Origin: Paenibacillus sp. sptzw28
GTDB taxonomy: Bacteria > Bacillota > Bacilli > Paenibacillales > Paenibacillaceae
Assembly (NCBI RefSeq): GCF_019550795.1
Contig: NZ_CP080545.1
Span: 3,196,001 to 3,260,000 of the forward strand
Direction: 5' to 3'
Length of the DNA stretch: 64,000 bases
Made by a program: the position numbers and the translations under genes. The first letter of the stretch is position 1. Each line of letters starts with the position of its first letter. Below, one piece after another: positions 8,538 through 16,430 of this stretch. Below the pieces are notes generated by a model. It saw only the letters and a list, made by a program, of their open reading frames with translations, searched no databases and was not told where the DNA came from.

Positions 8538-9000
8538 TCAGGTTATCTCCCACTGCATCGTCAACGCTCCCTGTGCCCGATCGCCGGTGACGACGATTCG
8601 TACAGTAGACGGTGACTTGACTCGATATGCGATCCAGTCTTTGTCACCCCGCTTTACGCTTGTGTACGTCCCGCCCTCGGCGTCCAAGTACGTGCCGTAG
8701 CCGCCACCGTTGGTGATCTGCCAGTCGATGTGATATGCCAACGTCTGTCCCATTCCGAGCTCGATGGGAATCTCTTTCTGCCCGTTAAAATAAGCAAATT
8801 CCGCGCGATAGCCATCGGCAGTTTCTTGTCGCTGTCCACTGCTTAGTCACCGTGAAATCGGCCATGCAGACGTAGACTGCCCTGGCAAGCAGATGCATTG
8901 CTGCAACTACGCTGTAGGGCCACCACCTACGAAACAGATGAGTCGCGGCGAGAAACGCTAATGCACAGGCCACGCCGTAGCCGCCGGCAAACAGACTCAA
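8538..9000 (-). pseudogene. Frameshifted membrane-anchored protein of unknown function
   Basis: The upstream part, from about 9000, encodes hydrophobic segments (YGVACALAFLAATHLF, then VVAAMHLLARAVYVCM) and then ADFTVTKQWTATRN. The frame then changes near 8826. The next frame gives DGYRAEFAYFNGQKEIPIEL and MGQTLAYHIDWQITNGGGYG, ending in a beta-rich region with RIVVTGDRAQGALTMQW. Read together these look like one membrane protein with a soluble C-terminal domain. It is broken by at least one indel, and no family was recognised. Confidence 0.5.
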
Positions 9001-9106
9001 GATCCATTATTCGGTTTCAGCTTCGAAGGCCATTTTTTTGACAACTGCGCAACGAATCCAGAGTGTTAGCTGAAGTTCGGCTCTCCTTGAATATTCCCAC
9101 GAATGG

Positions 9107-9604
9107 TTAAATCATCTTTTGAAAATATTCTACATCTAAAAATCTTCCGAATTTATATCCAATTTCTTTAAAATGCGCGCATTTTAGATATCCATTTCCT
9201 TCAAATAAATGTCTACTTCTTTCATTCTCAGTACAAAGTCCAGCAACCAATGTATGAAATCCTTTATCCTTTGCAACTCCTTCGATAAATTGAAGTGAGT
9301 GTTTACCAAGCCCTTGTCCAATGAACTCTGGCTTTAAGTATATAGTTATCTCTGCTGTATTATCATAAGCCTGTCTTGCCTTGTATTGTGTTATTAAAAT
9401 ATACCCCGAGATGAATTCATGATTTAAAATTACAAATGACTTGTATCTGTTACTGTTATGATTCATTATCAAGTTTTTCATCTCTAACTCTGATAATGGC
9501 TCAGTATTAAAAGTTATTGTCGAACTTAGAACGTAATGATTATAAATAGATAATAGGTCAGGAATATGATCTTCTCTAATTTCCACAAATGTGATCTTAT
9601 TCAT
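9107..9604 (-). CDS. GNAT family N-acetyltransferase (PAT/MnaT-like), 165 aa
   Basis: LLSIYNHYVLSSTITFNTEP near the N-terminus is the characteristic opening of phosphinothricin/methionine-sulfoximine-type acetyltransferases (normally IYN.YV..T..TFE..P). Motif A is visible as IYLKPEFIGQGLGKHSLQFI. LVAGLCTENERSRHLFEGNG then GYLKCAHFKEIGYKFGRFLD completes the fold. The start is ATG 9604, behind GGGAGGA; an in-frame upstream ATG is less well placed. Family members acetylate small amines or amino-acid analogues, but the real substrate here is unknown. It lies between a pseudogene and a group II intron tail. Confidence 0.85.
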   Translation of the reverse strand: MNKITFVEIREDHIPDLLSIYNHYVLSSTITFNTEPLSELEMKNLIMNHNSNRYKSFVILNHEFISGYILITQYKARQAYDNTAEITIYLKPEFIGQGLGKHSLQFIEGVAKDKGFHTLVAGLCTENERSRHLFEGNGYLKCAHFKEIGYKFGRFLDVEYFQKMI

Positions 9605-9644
9605 AAGTAATCCTCCCAAATATTCTTTAAACTGATTTGCCGAA

Positions 9645-10030
9645 TTTCAGCGTCACGGTAGAGACACCGATTACTCGGCGTCCCCCGCACAATATCCCGG
9701 CGTGCGGATTTCCCGCACCGGGCTCTTCAAGAATACTCATTTCCGCACTTCCGGCTTCTAGAAATCAAACTGAAGTTGGATATGTCTGGATTCTACAATT
9801 CGAGACTTCACAACATAATACCTGCTCAAGCAGGCGGTAAAGGCGCTTAGATTGAAGCTTCGTCGTTGGCTTCTCCGGTTTAACCACTTGTACAGGATTC
9901 GGATTGCCTGCGTATGAAAATCCCATAGACTGGCGTAGTTCCCGATTAACCCATAGTAATTGTAATAGCCCTGGAGTTTTGCATTTAGTTTCGGGATCAG
10001 TCGTCTCAGCGGCTTGTCCCGGTTCTCCCT
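9645..10030 (-). mobile_element. 3' remnant of a group II intron (RT tail plus domains V and VI)
   Basis: On the minus strand, 9725-9693 reads GAGCCCGGTGCGGGAAATCC then GCACGCCGGGAT. That is a textbook class C domain V hairpin with the AGC catalytic triad and a GAAA-type loop. It is followed by a domain VI-like hairpin ending GTGTCTCTAC (about 9690-9660). Upstream lies the C-terminal coding end of the intron reverse transcriptase. The 5' half of the intron is missing; the break coincides with the IS21-like element at 10031. Confidence 0.8.
9758..10030 (-). pseudogene. Group II intron reverse transcriptase/maturase, C-terminal fragment
   Basis: RLIPKLNAKLQGYYNYYGLI followed by GNYASLWDFHTQAIRILYKW and LNRRSQRRSFN is the conserved maturase/thumb end of LtrA-like proteins. 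The reverse transcriptase palm with YADD is absent. The upstream residues of the open frame (MVSSTGRVAQFFRRAGSL) are encoded by the neighbouring IS21-like end and are not intron protein. The fragment is non-functional and serves only to identify the element. Confidence 0.85.
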
Positions 10031-10365
10031 AGTAAGTAGTGAGCCAGCTCTCCGGAAAAATTGAGCCACTCTTCCGGTGCTGGAAACCACACTATTTATC
10101 GAGAAGAGTCAATTGTATTTTAGAAGTAGATATGATGCGGGAATCAAGGGCGAGCGTAGCGAGTTCATCTTGACCCTTGAATCCCTCTCCAGCCCCAGAT
10201 CCTGTCGTTGGTGGTTTTTAGCAAAGATCACCTAACCTCCGACGAGGACGGGGTTTGGGGCAGAGCCCCAAGAGTCCGTTTTTTGTTTGCAATTCATTTT
10301 GTTGCTGGCTCTCTGAACCGGAAGGGTGGCTCAAAATTATCGGAGAAGTGGCTCTCACTTTCCCT
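10031..10365. mobile_element. IS21-like internally deleted element (MITE-like), about 335 bp
   Basis: Inverted ends are visible: CCGGAAGAGTGGCTCAATTT (minus strand, from 10076) and CCGGAAGGGTGGCTCAAAAT (plus strand, from 10318). Each is followed by a second unit, TCCGGAGAGCTGGCTCAC or ATCGGAGAAGTGGCTCTCAC. Repeated CCGGA..AGTGGCTCA units are typical of IS21-family ends, as is the GGGGTTTGGGGCAGAGCCCC palindrome inside. No istA or istB is present, so it could only move in trans. It truncates the group II intron. Confidence 0.6.
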
Positions 10366-10564
10366 GCGAAAATTTATACAATCTTTCATGAGTAACACTA
10401 AAAATAATAAATTATAAGGCGATTCACTGCGTTGACTAGGTAATCATTTCAACGAAAAAGCATACGAAGCTGCCATTAATATTGTTGGCTTCATTTTTTT
10501 TACGGACTAAATGGTCAGAAAATCAAGTATTTAATGTTAGAGTACGTAGGTGATGGACCATTAA

Positions 10565-10780
10565 TCATGAGTAGGAATAACTTCTATTAGAAAATTGATT
10601 CGCAAATTCACCGTGTCCACATCCTACATCAAGAATCCTCGAACTTTCAGATATGTACGATAATATAGTCTGTGCTAAAATCATTTCAGCGGTTGGCTCA
10701 TCGAATTGGGATTGCCAAGGGTATTTATATTCTCCAGTCTCTTCAACTAACCGTAAATAAAACTCTTTGCTTTGCGGCAC
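10565..10780 (-). pseudogene. SAM-dependent methyltransferase, N-terminal fragment
   Basis: The 71 residues include MPQSKEFYLRLVEETGEYKY and then ILDVGCGHGEF, the glycine-rich motif I that binds S-adenosylmethionine. The normal protein would continue for about 150 more residues with motifs II-IV. Here the frame ends soon after motif I (NRSYSYS), so the gene is truncated at its 3' end. An AGGAGG lies only one base before the GTG at 10780, so the exact start is uncertain. The target of methylation cannot be judged. Confidence 0.7.
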
Positions 10781-10909
10781 ACCTCCTGCCTAGTGTTATT
10801 TAAAGTATAATGCCAATCACCATTTATTGGAACTATCCTGCCTGCTATCTTAATGAGCAGGACACGTTTCCGGCTTTATTAAGCCTCTTCATCAATTCAC
10901 AGTGGCCCA

Positions 10910-11023
10910 TCGGGAATGGGATCAAGTTCTTGTCATTTGGTTTTGACAAGAACTTGACCCCATAAATTAAAAATGCCGCAATTTATGTGGCAATTTAATG
11001 AGATTATGTCTTGTCACCCGACA
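10910..11023 (-). repeat. GACAAGAAC hairpin repeat, full copy 1
   Basis: It begins TCGGGAATGGGATCAAGTTC and ends TTGTCACCCGACA. Inside are an inverted pair GGGATCAAGTTCTTGTC / GACAAGAACTTGACCCC (one mismatch) and, read on the minus strand, a small hairpin followed by a T-rich tract that resembles an intrinsic terminator. See the findings for the family as a whole. Confidence 0.85.
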
Positions 11024-11081
11024 TTTGAGCAGCTAATCCAAGGATTGAATGATATAGTGAATCAATAGCTGAATAACCTTT

Positions 11082-11120
11082 ATGCGACTTCCATTGTATA
11101 GATGTTCTTGTCGTCCGACA
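11082..11120 (-). repeat. GACAAGAAC hairpin repeat, end fragment 2
   Basis: GTATAGATGTTCTTGTCGTC then CGACA is identical to the terminus of copy 5 (19936-19962). Only the CGACA-end of the element remains. It lies about 20 bases from the break in a lipoprotein gene fragment. Confidence 0.75.
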
Positions 11121-11137
11121 GTTTTCCATTGTTTCCT

Positions 11138-11330
11138 TCACGCCGGTTCAGCAGGAGGCTCCTCGACCGCTGCTGACGGTGGCTGTGACGCCGACTTGGA
11201 GTTACCGGCTCCTTCTGAATTTTGAAGTGCAGCAGGAGGGGATATGTTGTCCGAATACTCTCTCTGTCCACAGCCAATCAAAGCGGCTAGAACCAGTACG
11301 CCCGCACCGGCCAGCAACCAGGCAATGGGT
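11138..11330 (-). pseudogene. Fragment of a lipoprotein gene related to the one at 33614-34561
   Basis: WLLAGAGVLVLAALIGCGQ is a lipoprotein signal with lipobox cysteine, and ASQPPSAAVEEPPAEP matches ASQPPSAAVKEPPAEP in the intact paralogue at 33.6-34.6 kb. Similarity stops after PPAEP, at about 11140. The start region (TPIAW instead of MHIRRSW) is also replaced. About 60 residues remain of a 315-residue protein. It probably records a duplication followed by insertion or deletion next to the repeat end at 11120. Confidence 0.7.
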
Positions 11331-11389
11331 GTCTGTTGATCGACAACAATACAACAACACCACATCTGTCCCCGGCACGAATGATGACA

Positions 11390-11432
11390 GAACAGAAATA
11401 AGCTTCCCTTCACGGGAAGCTTATTTCTGTTC
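11390..11432. terminator. Perfect 19-bp inverted repeat, probable terminator
   Basis: Arms GAACAGAAATAAGCTTCCC (11390-11408) and GGGAAGCTTATTTCTGTTC (11414-11432) have a five-base loop, TTCAC. The stem is perfect. No strong T-tract follows on the plus strand (CTTCTTAATT). It could end transcription in either direction, or be a relic of a larger palindrome. Confidence 0.55.
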
Positions 11433-11746
11433 CTTCTTAATTAGGATAGTACCTGCGTAGCTGATACCATCTGCGAACGCACGGGTTAAATTGGAGATTT
11501 ACCGCTAAGGTCGTAAGGAACGGGGCGAATACGTGTCCGCTAATATAAGATATAAACCCGTCAAAATGTTAGCACTCCTCTTTTGGATGGCGGTACACTA
11601 CTCACCTTCTTGGCGGATTAACGTTACATTTCCAACGCCATTGTCGGCGAGATTCACGCCGTCATTTTACGTGGGCGGCAACATTCTGTCCTGGGGAAAC
11701 ATATCAAAACATACCAACATACGATAATATCCACAAAAAAATTCTC
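11433..11746. other. 314-base gap without a supported gene
   Basis: A plus-strand reading frame (11533-11727) has no ribosome site and an unlikely composition. On the minus strand a short coding-like tail, GVNLADNGVGNVTLIRQEGE followed by a stop, is visible near 11587-11650 but cannot be assigned. Confidence 0.4.
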
Positions 11747-12643
11747 TTATATTAAATTATACTGATACTGCTCTATACCCGGAATTGTGTAGATTCTGCT
11801 ATAGCCTGCATCTATAAGTGCTTGTGCCGCTAAAGAACTCTTATACCCCTTTTGACAGTAAAGGATTAATGGAGTATCCTTTCTATCACATACCGAGAAC
11901 GGGTTATTGGATATATCATTTAACGGTATACAAATGCTTTCTTGTATATGTCCTATCTTATATTCCTCATTAGTCCGCACATCAACAAGCATTGCAGTAT
12001 TATCATTTAACATCAGCTGCCATGCTTCATCGGGGGACAGATTTTTACTTTGAAATTCTCTGCTCCCAGTCTGAGGAATACGCTGGTCCCTATCAAGCAT
12101 TCTTACAACAACTGCTGCAGCATCCGCGCGAGTTAAGCTGCCCACAGTGTCGAACACGGTATTGTCACGCGCGTGCATTATACCTTTAACATACACCTGC
12201 GCTATATGCATAACGCAGGTATGGCAGGAATATAAGTCTCTAAGATTTTCTGCCGCCGACCATTCGTACTCATCTCTTTCTCCGAATTCTGTTACAAGCG
12301 CCTCGTGAACTATTCTTGCAGCGGAACGGCGCTCAATGGGTTTGTTTATGTTTGTTATATCATAGTCCTCTATTATTCCCTTATACAACGCGTAATCCAT
12401 ATATCCAGATGACCAACAGCCATGCGTTGGCTCTTTATTGCCTTTACTACTTCTAATTACCATTGTTACAAACTGTTCAGTCGTAACATTATCCTCTGGA
12501 TGAAATAAGCCGCCTTTCATCCCTGGAATAATGCCGCGTTCTATAAGTTTTAAAATATATGCTTCAGCCCAATGATTATCAATATCAGCAAATTGATTGT
12601 CTGCCGCATCAAAGTCTATTGCAGTTTGCATTAATTTTCTCAT
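11747..12643 (-). CDS. SLH-domain protein fused to a rhodanese domain
   Basis: The first 185 residues hold three SLH-like repeats: FADIDNHWAEAYILKLIERG (17-61), a weaker one around 76-118, and one near 140-185 ending GSLTRADAAAVVVRMLD. Residues 201-298 are a rhodanese domain: AMLVDVRTNEEYKIGHI and, in the active loop, LILYCQKGYKSS with C263 as the candidate sulfur acceptor. There is no signal peptide, which is odd because SLH domains normally bind cell-wall polymers outside the cell. The start ATG 12643 follows AAAGGA. The gene is 36 bases downstream of the GH27 gene and probably in its operon. The SLH part may be a captured non-secreted fragment; sulfur transfer is plausible but unproven. 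Confidence 0.8.
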   Translation of the reverse strand: MRKLMQTAIDFDAADNQFADIDNHWAEAYILKLIERGIIPGMKGGLFHPEDNVTTEQFVTMVIRSSKGNKEPTHGCWSSGYMDYALYKGIIEDYDITNINKPIERRSAARIVHEALVTEFGERDEYEWSAAENLRDLYSCHTCVMHIAQVYVKGIMHARDNTVFDTVGSLTRADAAAVVVRMLDRDQRIPQTGSREFQSKNLSPDEAWQLMLNDNTAMLVDVRTNEEYKIGHIQESICIPLNDISNNPFSVCDRKDTPLILYCQKGYKSSLAAQALIDAGYSRIYTIPGIEQYQYNLI

Positions 12644-12679
12644 ATTATAAATCCTTTTTTTAACTTTTTCATCAGTATA

Positions 12680-14524
12680 TTAAACAGGAGTAACTCTTAT
12701 GGTTACATTGTCATAGGCGTCAATTCCTGTAACGGAAAAGGTCCTTGAAATGTTCGTTGTAACCTCACCTGTCCATAAATCCTTTAGATAATAGCTTACA
12801 GCATTTTTAAATTTTCCAGCATCAATCATTTTATGCCCAATATATTCGATAATGCGGCTTACATCAACGGAATGCTCCTTCGTATCTCTTGACTCGCTGA
12901 GATTTATAAAGGACATTGCAATATCTCCGTTCGCAAGAGGCTTTGCAAGAATATCAACTCGGTTATTATTCGTAATATATGCCGTATCGGGATTGGTATT
13001 ATCGATAGAGCAGTAAATTCTTTTTGCCTGAATACCAAGGGGATCCTGATTCAATGCGATTAGGTCTTTGTTCGCAATAATCATCCATAGCTCGTCCCCC
13101 TTTGTAACCCGTCTTAAATCCATTCCCAGCATAATCGGAGAATTCATCATACACCACATCGTCATATGAGTTTTATTCATGGGATTTGTAATTCCGTTCA
13201 TACCGATTACAAGCATATCGGGATCGTTCCACCCCTTGTCAAGTCCGGCAAACTCGTCCATAATAACCGCCTTACTGTACTGCGAGGTTATACTTGCGGT
13301 ATTGTTTGAACTCCATTCGGCGGAGCCCGGATTACCGTCTGAGCCGACACAGAAGGTTATATCATTAAGAATACGCCATGAGTCTCCAACCTTATATCCC
13401 CAGTTATGCGGCTGTGTTTTACCCCATTCACAGATTGAGAGTACAACATCATGGTCAGGGTCAGCCTTGTTCAAGCCTTCAAGCAGAGCCGCATATGAAT
13501 TAAGGGTGTTTTCCTGCCTTCTGTGATTCATAAGACGTATAATATTTTCTCCCTCATTTAAGGATACAGTTATTTCTTCCGAATCTTCAAAGGTAGCTGT
13601 ACTTTGGGTAAGAGGAAGCAAATTATCAAAATATCGAGTTTCATGATCTGCGTTTCCTACTGCAAGCTGAAGCCAGCGTCCAGTGCCATCCTCCTCGCCG
13701 CTTGCGTAATTTATGGTTATGGCGTATTTTCCGCTAGCCGGCGCGTTAACAGTAAACTGAAGCTCGCCCCAGCGGTCGCCCACAGGTGTTGTACCGACGT
13801 TTGTTCCGTCGAATGTACCGATATTTGTTACATAGTCGCCACTGTTTTTGGATGCACCCTGGCCTAAAAGCACACCGTCCTTTACAGCATTTAAAGTTAT
13901 TTTCAATCCTTCACCCGCAACCGTTATGCTTCTGATATTCGGTGCATAGGAATATTTTGCATTTGTTGAGTCTGAGAACGTTGCATTGTCCCAAAGGTAG
14001 TAGCAGTTATCAACCTTTATTAAGTCAACCCCCCAGTCAATATAAGACCTTGTGTCGACATCCTCAAAGCCACACGTACCTACCGCAGAGCCTGCACAAA
14101 GATTCGTACCTATATCATTGTACATACCGAATTTAAGTTCCTTGCTGTGTATATAATCAGATAACGCCTTAAAGCCGCTTGGAAATTTAATCGTTTCATT
14201 TGAAAGTAAACCGTTTACGCGTTCGGACTTATAGCAGCCGTCATCGAGCACTACATACTTATATCCCAGATCCGCAAGTCCCAAATCAACAATTGCGTCT
14301 GCCATTGCCTTTGTGAGTACCTCGTTGTTCTTACTGCCAAAGGCATTCCAGCTGTTCCAGCCCATGGCAGGGAGGCGTCCCTGCTTTTTATCTAAAAGCA
14401 CTTTACCGTTTGAGAAAGCCGGAAACATATAGTCAGGATCCGTGATCTCGTCAGGCTCAGTCCTTGATGTAACTCTAGCCGGTGCAGGGGTAGATATTGA
14501 ATTTAAATTCATAAACTTGTCCAT
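12680..14524 (-). CDS. GH27 alpha-galactosidase with an inserted carbohydrate-binding module
   Basis: The GH27 signature GRLPAMGWNSWNAFG lies at 49-63. The nucleophile is D172 in DLIKVDNCYY, and the likely acid/base is D388 in DSWRILNDITF, with GWNDPDMLVIGM downstream. Between them, roughly residues 190-350, sits a beta-rich insert (WGELQFTVNAPASGKYAITI, ENIIRLMNHR) that resembles a CBM35/CBM6-type module. The C-terminal antiparallel beta domain closes the protein. There is no signal peptide, so it should act on imported alpha-galactosides. The divergent AraC gene is the obvious regulator; sugar binding would relieve or activate expression. The AT-rich sequence, unlike the pectin gene, hints at transfer from a clostridial source. 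Confidence 0.92.
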   Translation of the reverse strand: MDKFMNLNSISTPAPARVTSRTEPDEITDPDYMFPAFSNGKVLLDKKQGRLPAMGWNSWNAFGSKNNEVLTKAMADAIVDLGLADLGYKYVVLDDGCYKSERVNGLLSNETIKFPSGFKALSDYIHSKELKFGMYNDIGTNLCAGSAVGTCGFEDVDTRSYIDWGVDLIKVDNCYYLWDNATFSDSTNAKYSYAPNIRSITVAGEGLKITLNAVKDGVLLGQGASKNSGDYVTNIGTFDGTNVGTTPVGDRWGELQFTVNAPASGKYAITINYASGEEDGTGRWLQLAVGNADHETRYFDNLLPLTQSTATFEDSEEITVSLNEGENIIRLMNHRRQENTLNSYAALLEGLNKADPDHDVVLSICEWGKTQPHNWGYKVGDSWRILNDITFCVGSDGNPGSAEWSSNNTASITSQYSKAVIMDEFAGLDKGWNDPDMLVIGMNGITNPMNKTHMTMWCMMNSPIMLGMDLRRVTKGDELWMIIANKDLIALNQDPLGIQAKRIYCSIDNTNPDTAYITNNNRVDILAKPLANGDIAMSFINLSESRDTKEHSVDVSRIIEYIGHKMIDAGKFKNAVSYYLKDLWTGEVTTNISRTFSVTGIDAYDNVTIRVTPV

Positions 14525-14647
14525 AAGAAATCCTCCTTAAACTTGCATTTACATTGTCATGATAGGACAAACAAAGGGGGAAATAAATATGTTTTTATCG
14601 AGTGATTATGGGGAAATGTGATATATTCATTTCAGGAGCTGATTTAA
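14525..14647. promoter_or_regulatory. Divergent promoter region between GH27 and araC genes
   Basis: This 123-base AT-rich gap must hold both promoters. A TATATT-like -10 box lies near 14626 for the plus strand, and a CAGGAGC ribosome site near 14634 serves the AraC gene. No clear operator half-sites could be defined by eye. Confidence 0.4.
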
Positions 14648-15532
14648 ATGAAACTATATTATGCAAAAAGCCCTTTTATGTCATCCGATATTTATCCCAT
14701 GCAATATGGTGAACAGCAGTGCGATAACGGATATTCCTTTGGACCTGCAGTGCGCAACTTCTATTTAATCCATTACATTTATAGCGGGCAAGGCGAACTG
14801 CATATTAATAAAAAAGCTTATAAAGTGCATGCAGGACAGTTTTTTCTGATTTATCCGAAACAAACAGCATACTATAAGGCAGATGACAATGAGCCGTGGC
14901 TGTATCGTTGGATCGAGTTTGACGGCAGTTTTTCGGAAAAGCTTATGACTGTGACAGGCTTTTCACACGAAAACCACGTTATAAATGATGATCATGGCGT
15001 TGGAAACGCACTTAAGAATATAATAGATTTAGGCTGGTCTGACTTTGAAACTATCATGAGCCATTTTTGGTCATTTATTGCGGCACTTACGAAGGGCAAA
15101 TTATTAAAGAAAGATGAGAATACAGCAGAAACATATGTCTCTAATGCAAAAAACTTTATAAGAAGTAATGTTCACAAAAGGGTATCCGTTTCTGAAATTG
15201 CACATTTTTTAAACATAGACCGCAGTCATCTGGCACGTATCTTCAAAAGCATTTGCGGCATAAGCACACAGCAGTTTATAATTTCTCTAAAAATGGAGAT
15301 GGCTTCACAATTACTCAAAAAAAGCAGTATGACCATTAAAGAGGTTGCCAATGGTGTCGGATATGGAAATCAGATGGAATTTTCGAAGCTGTTTAAAAAA
15401 CACTTTAATATGACTCCCACACAATGGAGAGATCAAAATTTCTTTCAACAGTCCATAAATAGCTATGAACCAAATTACAGCTGCCAGTCACAGACCGACT
15501 CCTCCCTTAATGATCTAAAAGCTCCCGTTTAA
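14648..15532 (+). CDS. AraC-family transcriptional regulator
   Basis: The 294-residue protein has an N-terminal cupin sensor domain (HYIYSGQGELHINKKAYKVH, then AGQFFLIYPKQTAYYKADD). The C-terminal double helix-turn-helix starts with VSVSEIAHFLNIDRSHLARI and continues EVANGVGYGNQMEFSKLFKK then HFNMTPTQWRDQN. This is the usual plan for sugar-responsive activators of glycosidase genes. It is divergent from the GH27 alpha-galactosidase and likely controls that gene and the SLH-rhodanese gene. ATG 14648 is preceded by CAGGAGC at seven bases. The tail after residue 275 is polar and not conserved. Confidence 0.93.
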   Translation: MKLYYAKSPFMSSDIYPMQYGEQQCDNGYSFGPAVRNFYLIHYIYSGQGELHINKKAYKVHAGQFFLIYPKQTAYYKADDNEPWLYRWIEFDGSFSEKLMTVTGFSHENHVINDDHGVGNALKNIIDLGWSDFETIMSHFWSFIAALTKGKLLKKDENTAETYVSNAKNFIRSNVHKRVSVSEIAHFLNIDRSHLARIFKSICGISTQQFIISLKMEMASQLLKKSSMTIKEVANGVGYGNQMEFSKLFKKHFNMTPTQWRDQNFFQQSINSYEPNYSCQSQTDSSLNDLKAPV

Positions 15533-15567
15533 GCGTAGTATGACAATAAGATCAATCGAACTTGTAT

Positions 15568-15683
15568 CGTCGGGAATGGGATCAAGTTCTTGTCATTTGG
15601 TTTTGACAAGAACTTGATCCCATAAAATAAAAATGCCGCAATTTACGCGGCAATTAATGAGATAATGTTCTTGTCACCCGACA
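15568..15683 (-). repeat. GACAAGAAC hairpin repeat, full copy 3
   Basis: This is the best copy. The arms GGGATCAAGTTCTTGTC and GACAAGAACTTGATCCC are perfect 17-mers around a ten-base loop. ATGCCGCAATTTACGCGGCA then forms the terminator-like hairpin, and the copy ends GTTCTTGTCACCCGACA. It lies just after the AraC gene. Confidence 0.9.
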
Positions 15684-15687
15684 ATGT

Positions 15688-15712
15688 TGTCGGACGACAA
15701 GAACTTCTATAT
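15688..15712 (+). repeat. GACAAGAAC hairpin repeat, inverted end fragment 4
   Basis: TGTCGGACGACAAGAACTTC then TAT is the same element end in the opposite orientation, only four bases from the end of copy 3. Two copies therefore meet end to end here. Confidence 0.75.
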
Positions 15713-15830
15713 TTATGCAATCTTTAGATCAGACGGAGACGGAAACTCTTTTAGGGTCGCCATTGCTCGAGGGCAATTCCAATCCTTAAAGACGGAAGCA
15801 TACTCAGGGAAACGAATATCCAGCCAGCGA

Positions 15831-15922
15831 AGGGTCTGTCAAATCTTTTGTGTAAACTCTTTTCGTGCTTTCCCCCGAGGGGGAAATTTTATCGCAGATG
15901 CTGTCCGATGCGGTCCGGATAG
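15831..15922 (-). mobile_element. Solitary 92-base IS256 end
   Basis: From AGGGTCTGTC to CCGGATAG it is identical to 3171-3262, covering the inverted repeat and the last few transposase codons. No other part of the IS is nearby. The fragment stops abruptly at 15922, four bases before the stop codon of the SUKH gene. This suggests a deletion that joined the IS end to the immunity gene. Confidence 0.85.
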
Positions 15923-15925
15923 TGC

Positions 15926-16423
15926 TCATTCTAAATCATCGTATGCATCACCAATTGGGATGAAGTTGTCATCTAGCCAGTAATAGCGTTCTCCTTTATT
16001 ATCTATCAACCTTTTCAATAGTTCGGTGAATGAACTTGCAATTATGGGACTGTCTCCTGCTAGCCCAAAAGTTTCGGCGAAGCTATCGTAACAACGCCCA
16101 TATCTTTCTGGTGCAAGATCAATAGAAATATACTCTGACGTCCCTCCTTTGCCTATAACATACCAATGGCTGGATATATCATCTTCATATATTTCTCCTA
16201 GAATAACATGACTTGAAAGAACGAACTCTTCAGGACGAACAATCGATATAGAATAGTCCGATCCTTTGTATAGGTTAACGCCCCCACATAATTTATAAAA
16301 CTCTTGAACATCACTGGGAAGAATATGTGTACTATTTGTTACAGGTAGACCCTCCGATAGAAGAACTTCACAATCCTTTATTAAAGATATTCTTGAAATG
16401 AGTTGATCGATCAATTTTATCAC
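15926..16423 (-). CDS. SUKH (SMI1/KNR4) family immunity protein
   Basis: The 165-residue protein shows SUKH-fold features: LPSDVQEFYKLCGGVNLY near the N-terminus (helix then GG.), SIVRPEEFVLSS, and a WYVIGKGGTSEYISIDLAPE strand pair, ending with IIASSFTELLKRLIDNKG. It is encoded eight bases downstream of the RHS toxin tail, the standard place for the cognate immunity gene of a polymorphic toxin. It should bind and neutralise the C-terminal nuclease-like domain of that RHS protein. The gene looks intact although most of the toxin carrier is broken. Confidence 0.85.
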   Translation of the reverse strand: MIKLIDQLISRISLIKDCEVLLSEGLPVTNSTHILPSDVQEFYKLCGGVNLYKGSDYSISIVRPEEFVLSSHVILGEIYEDDISSHWYVIGKGGTSEYISIDLAPERYGRCYDSFAETFGLAGDSPIIASSFTELLKRLIDNKGERYYWLDDNFIPIGDAYDDLE

Positions 16424-16430
16424 CTCTAAT

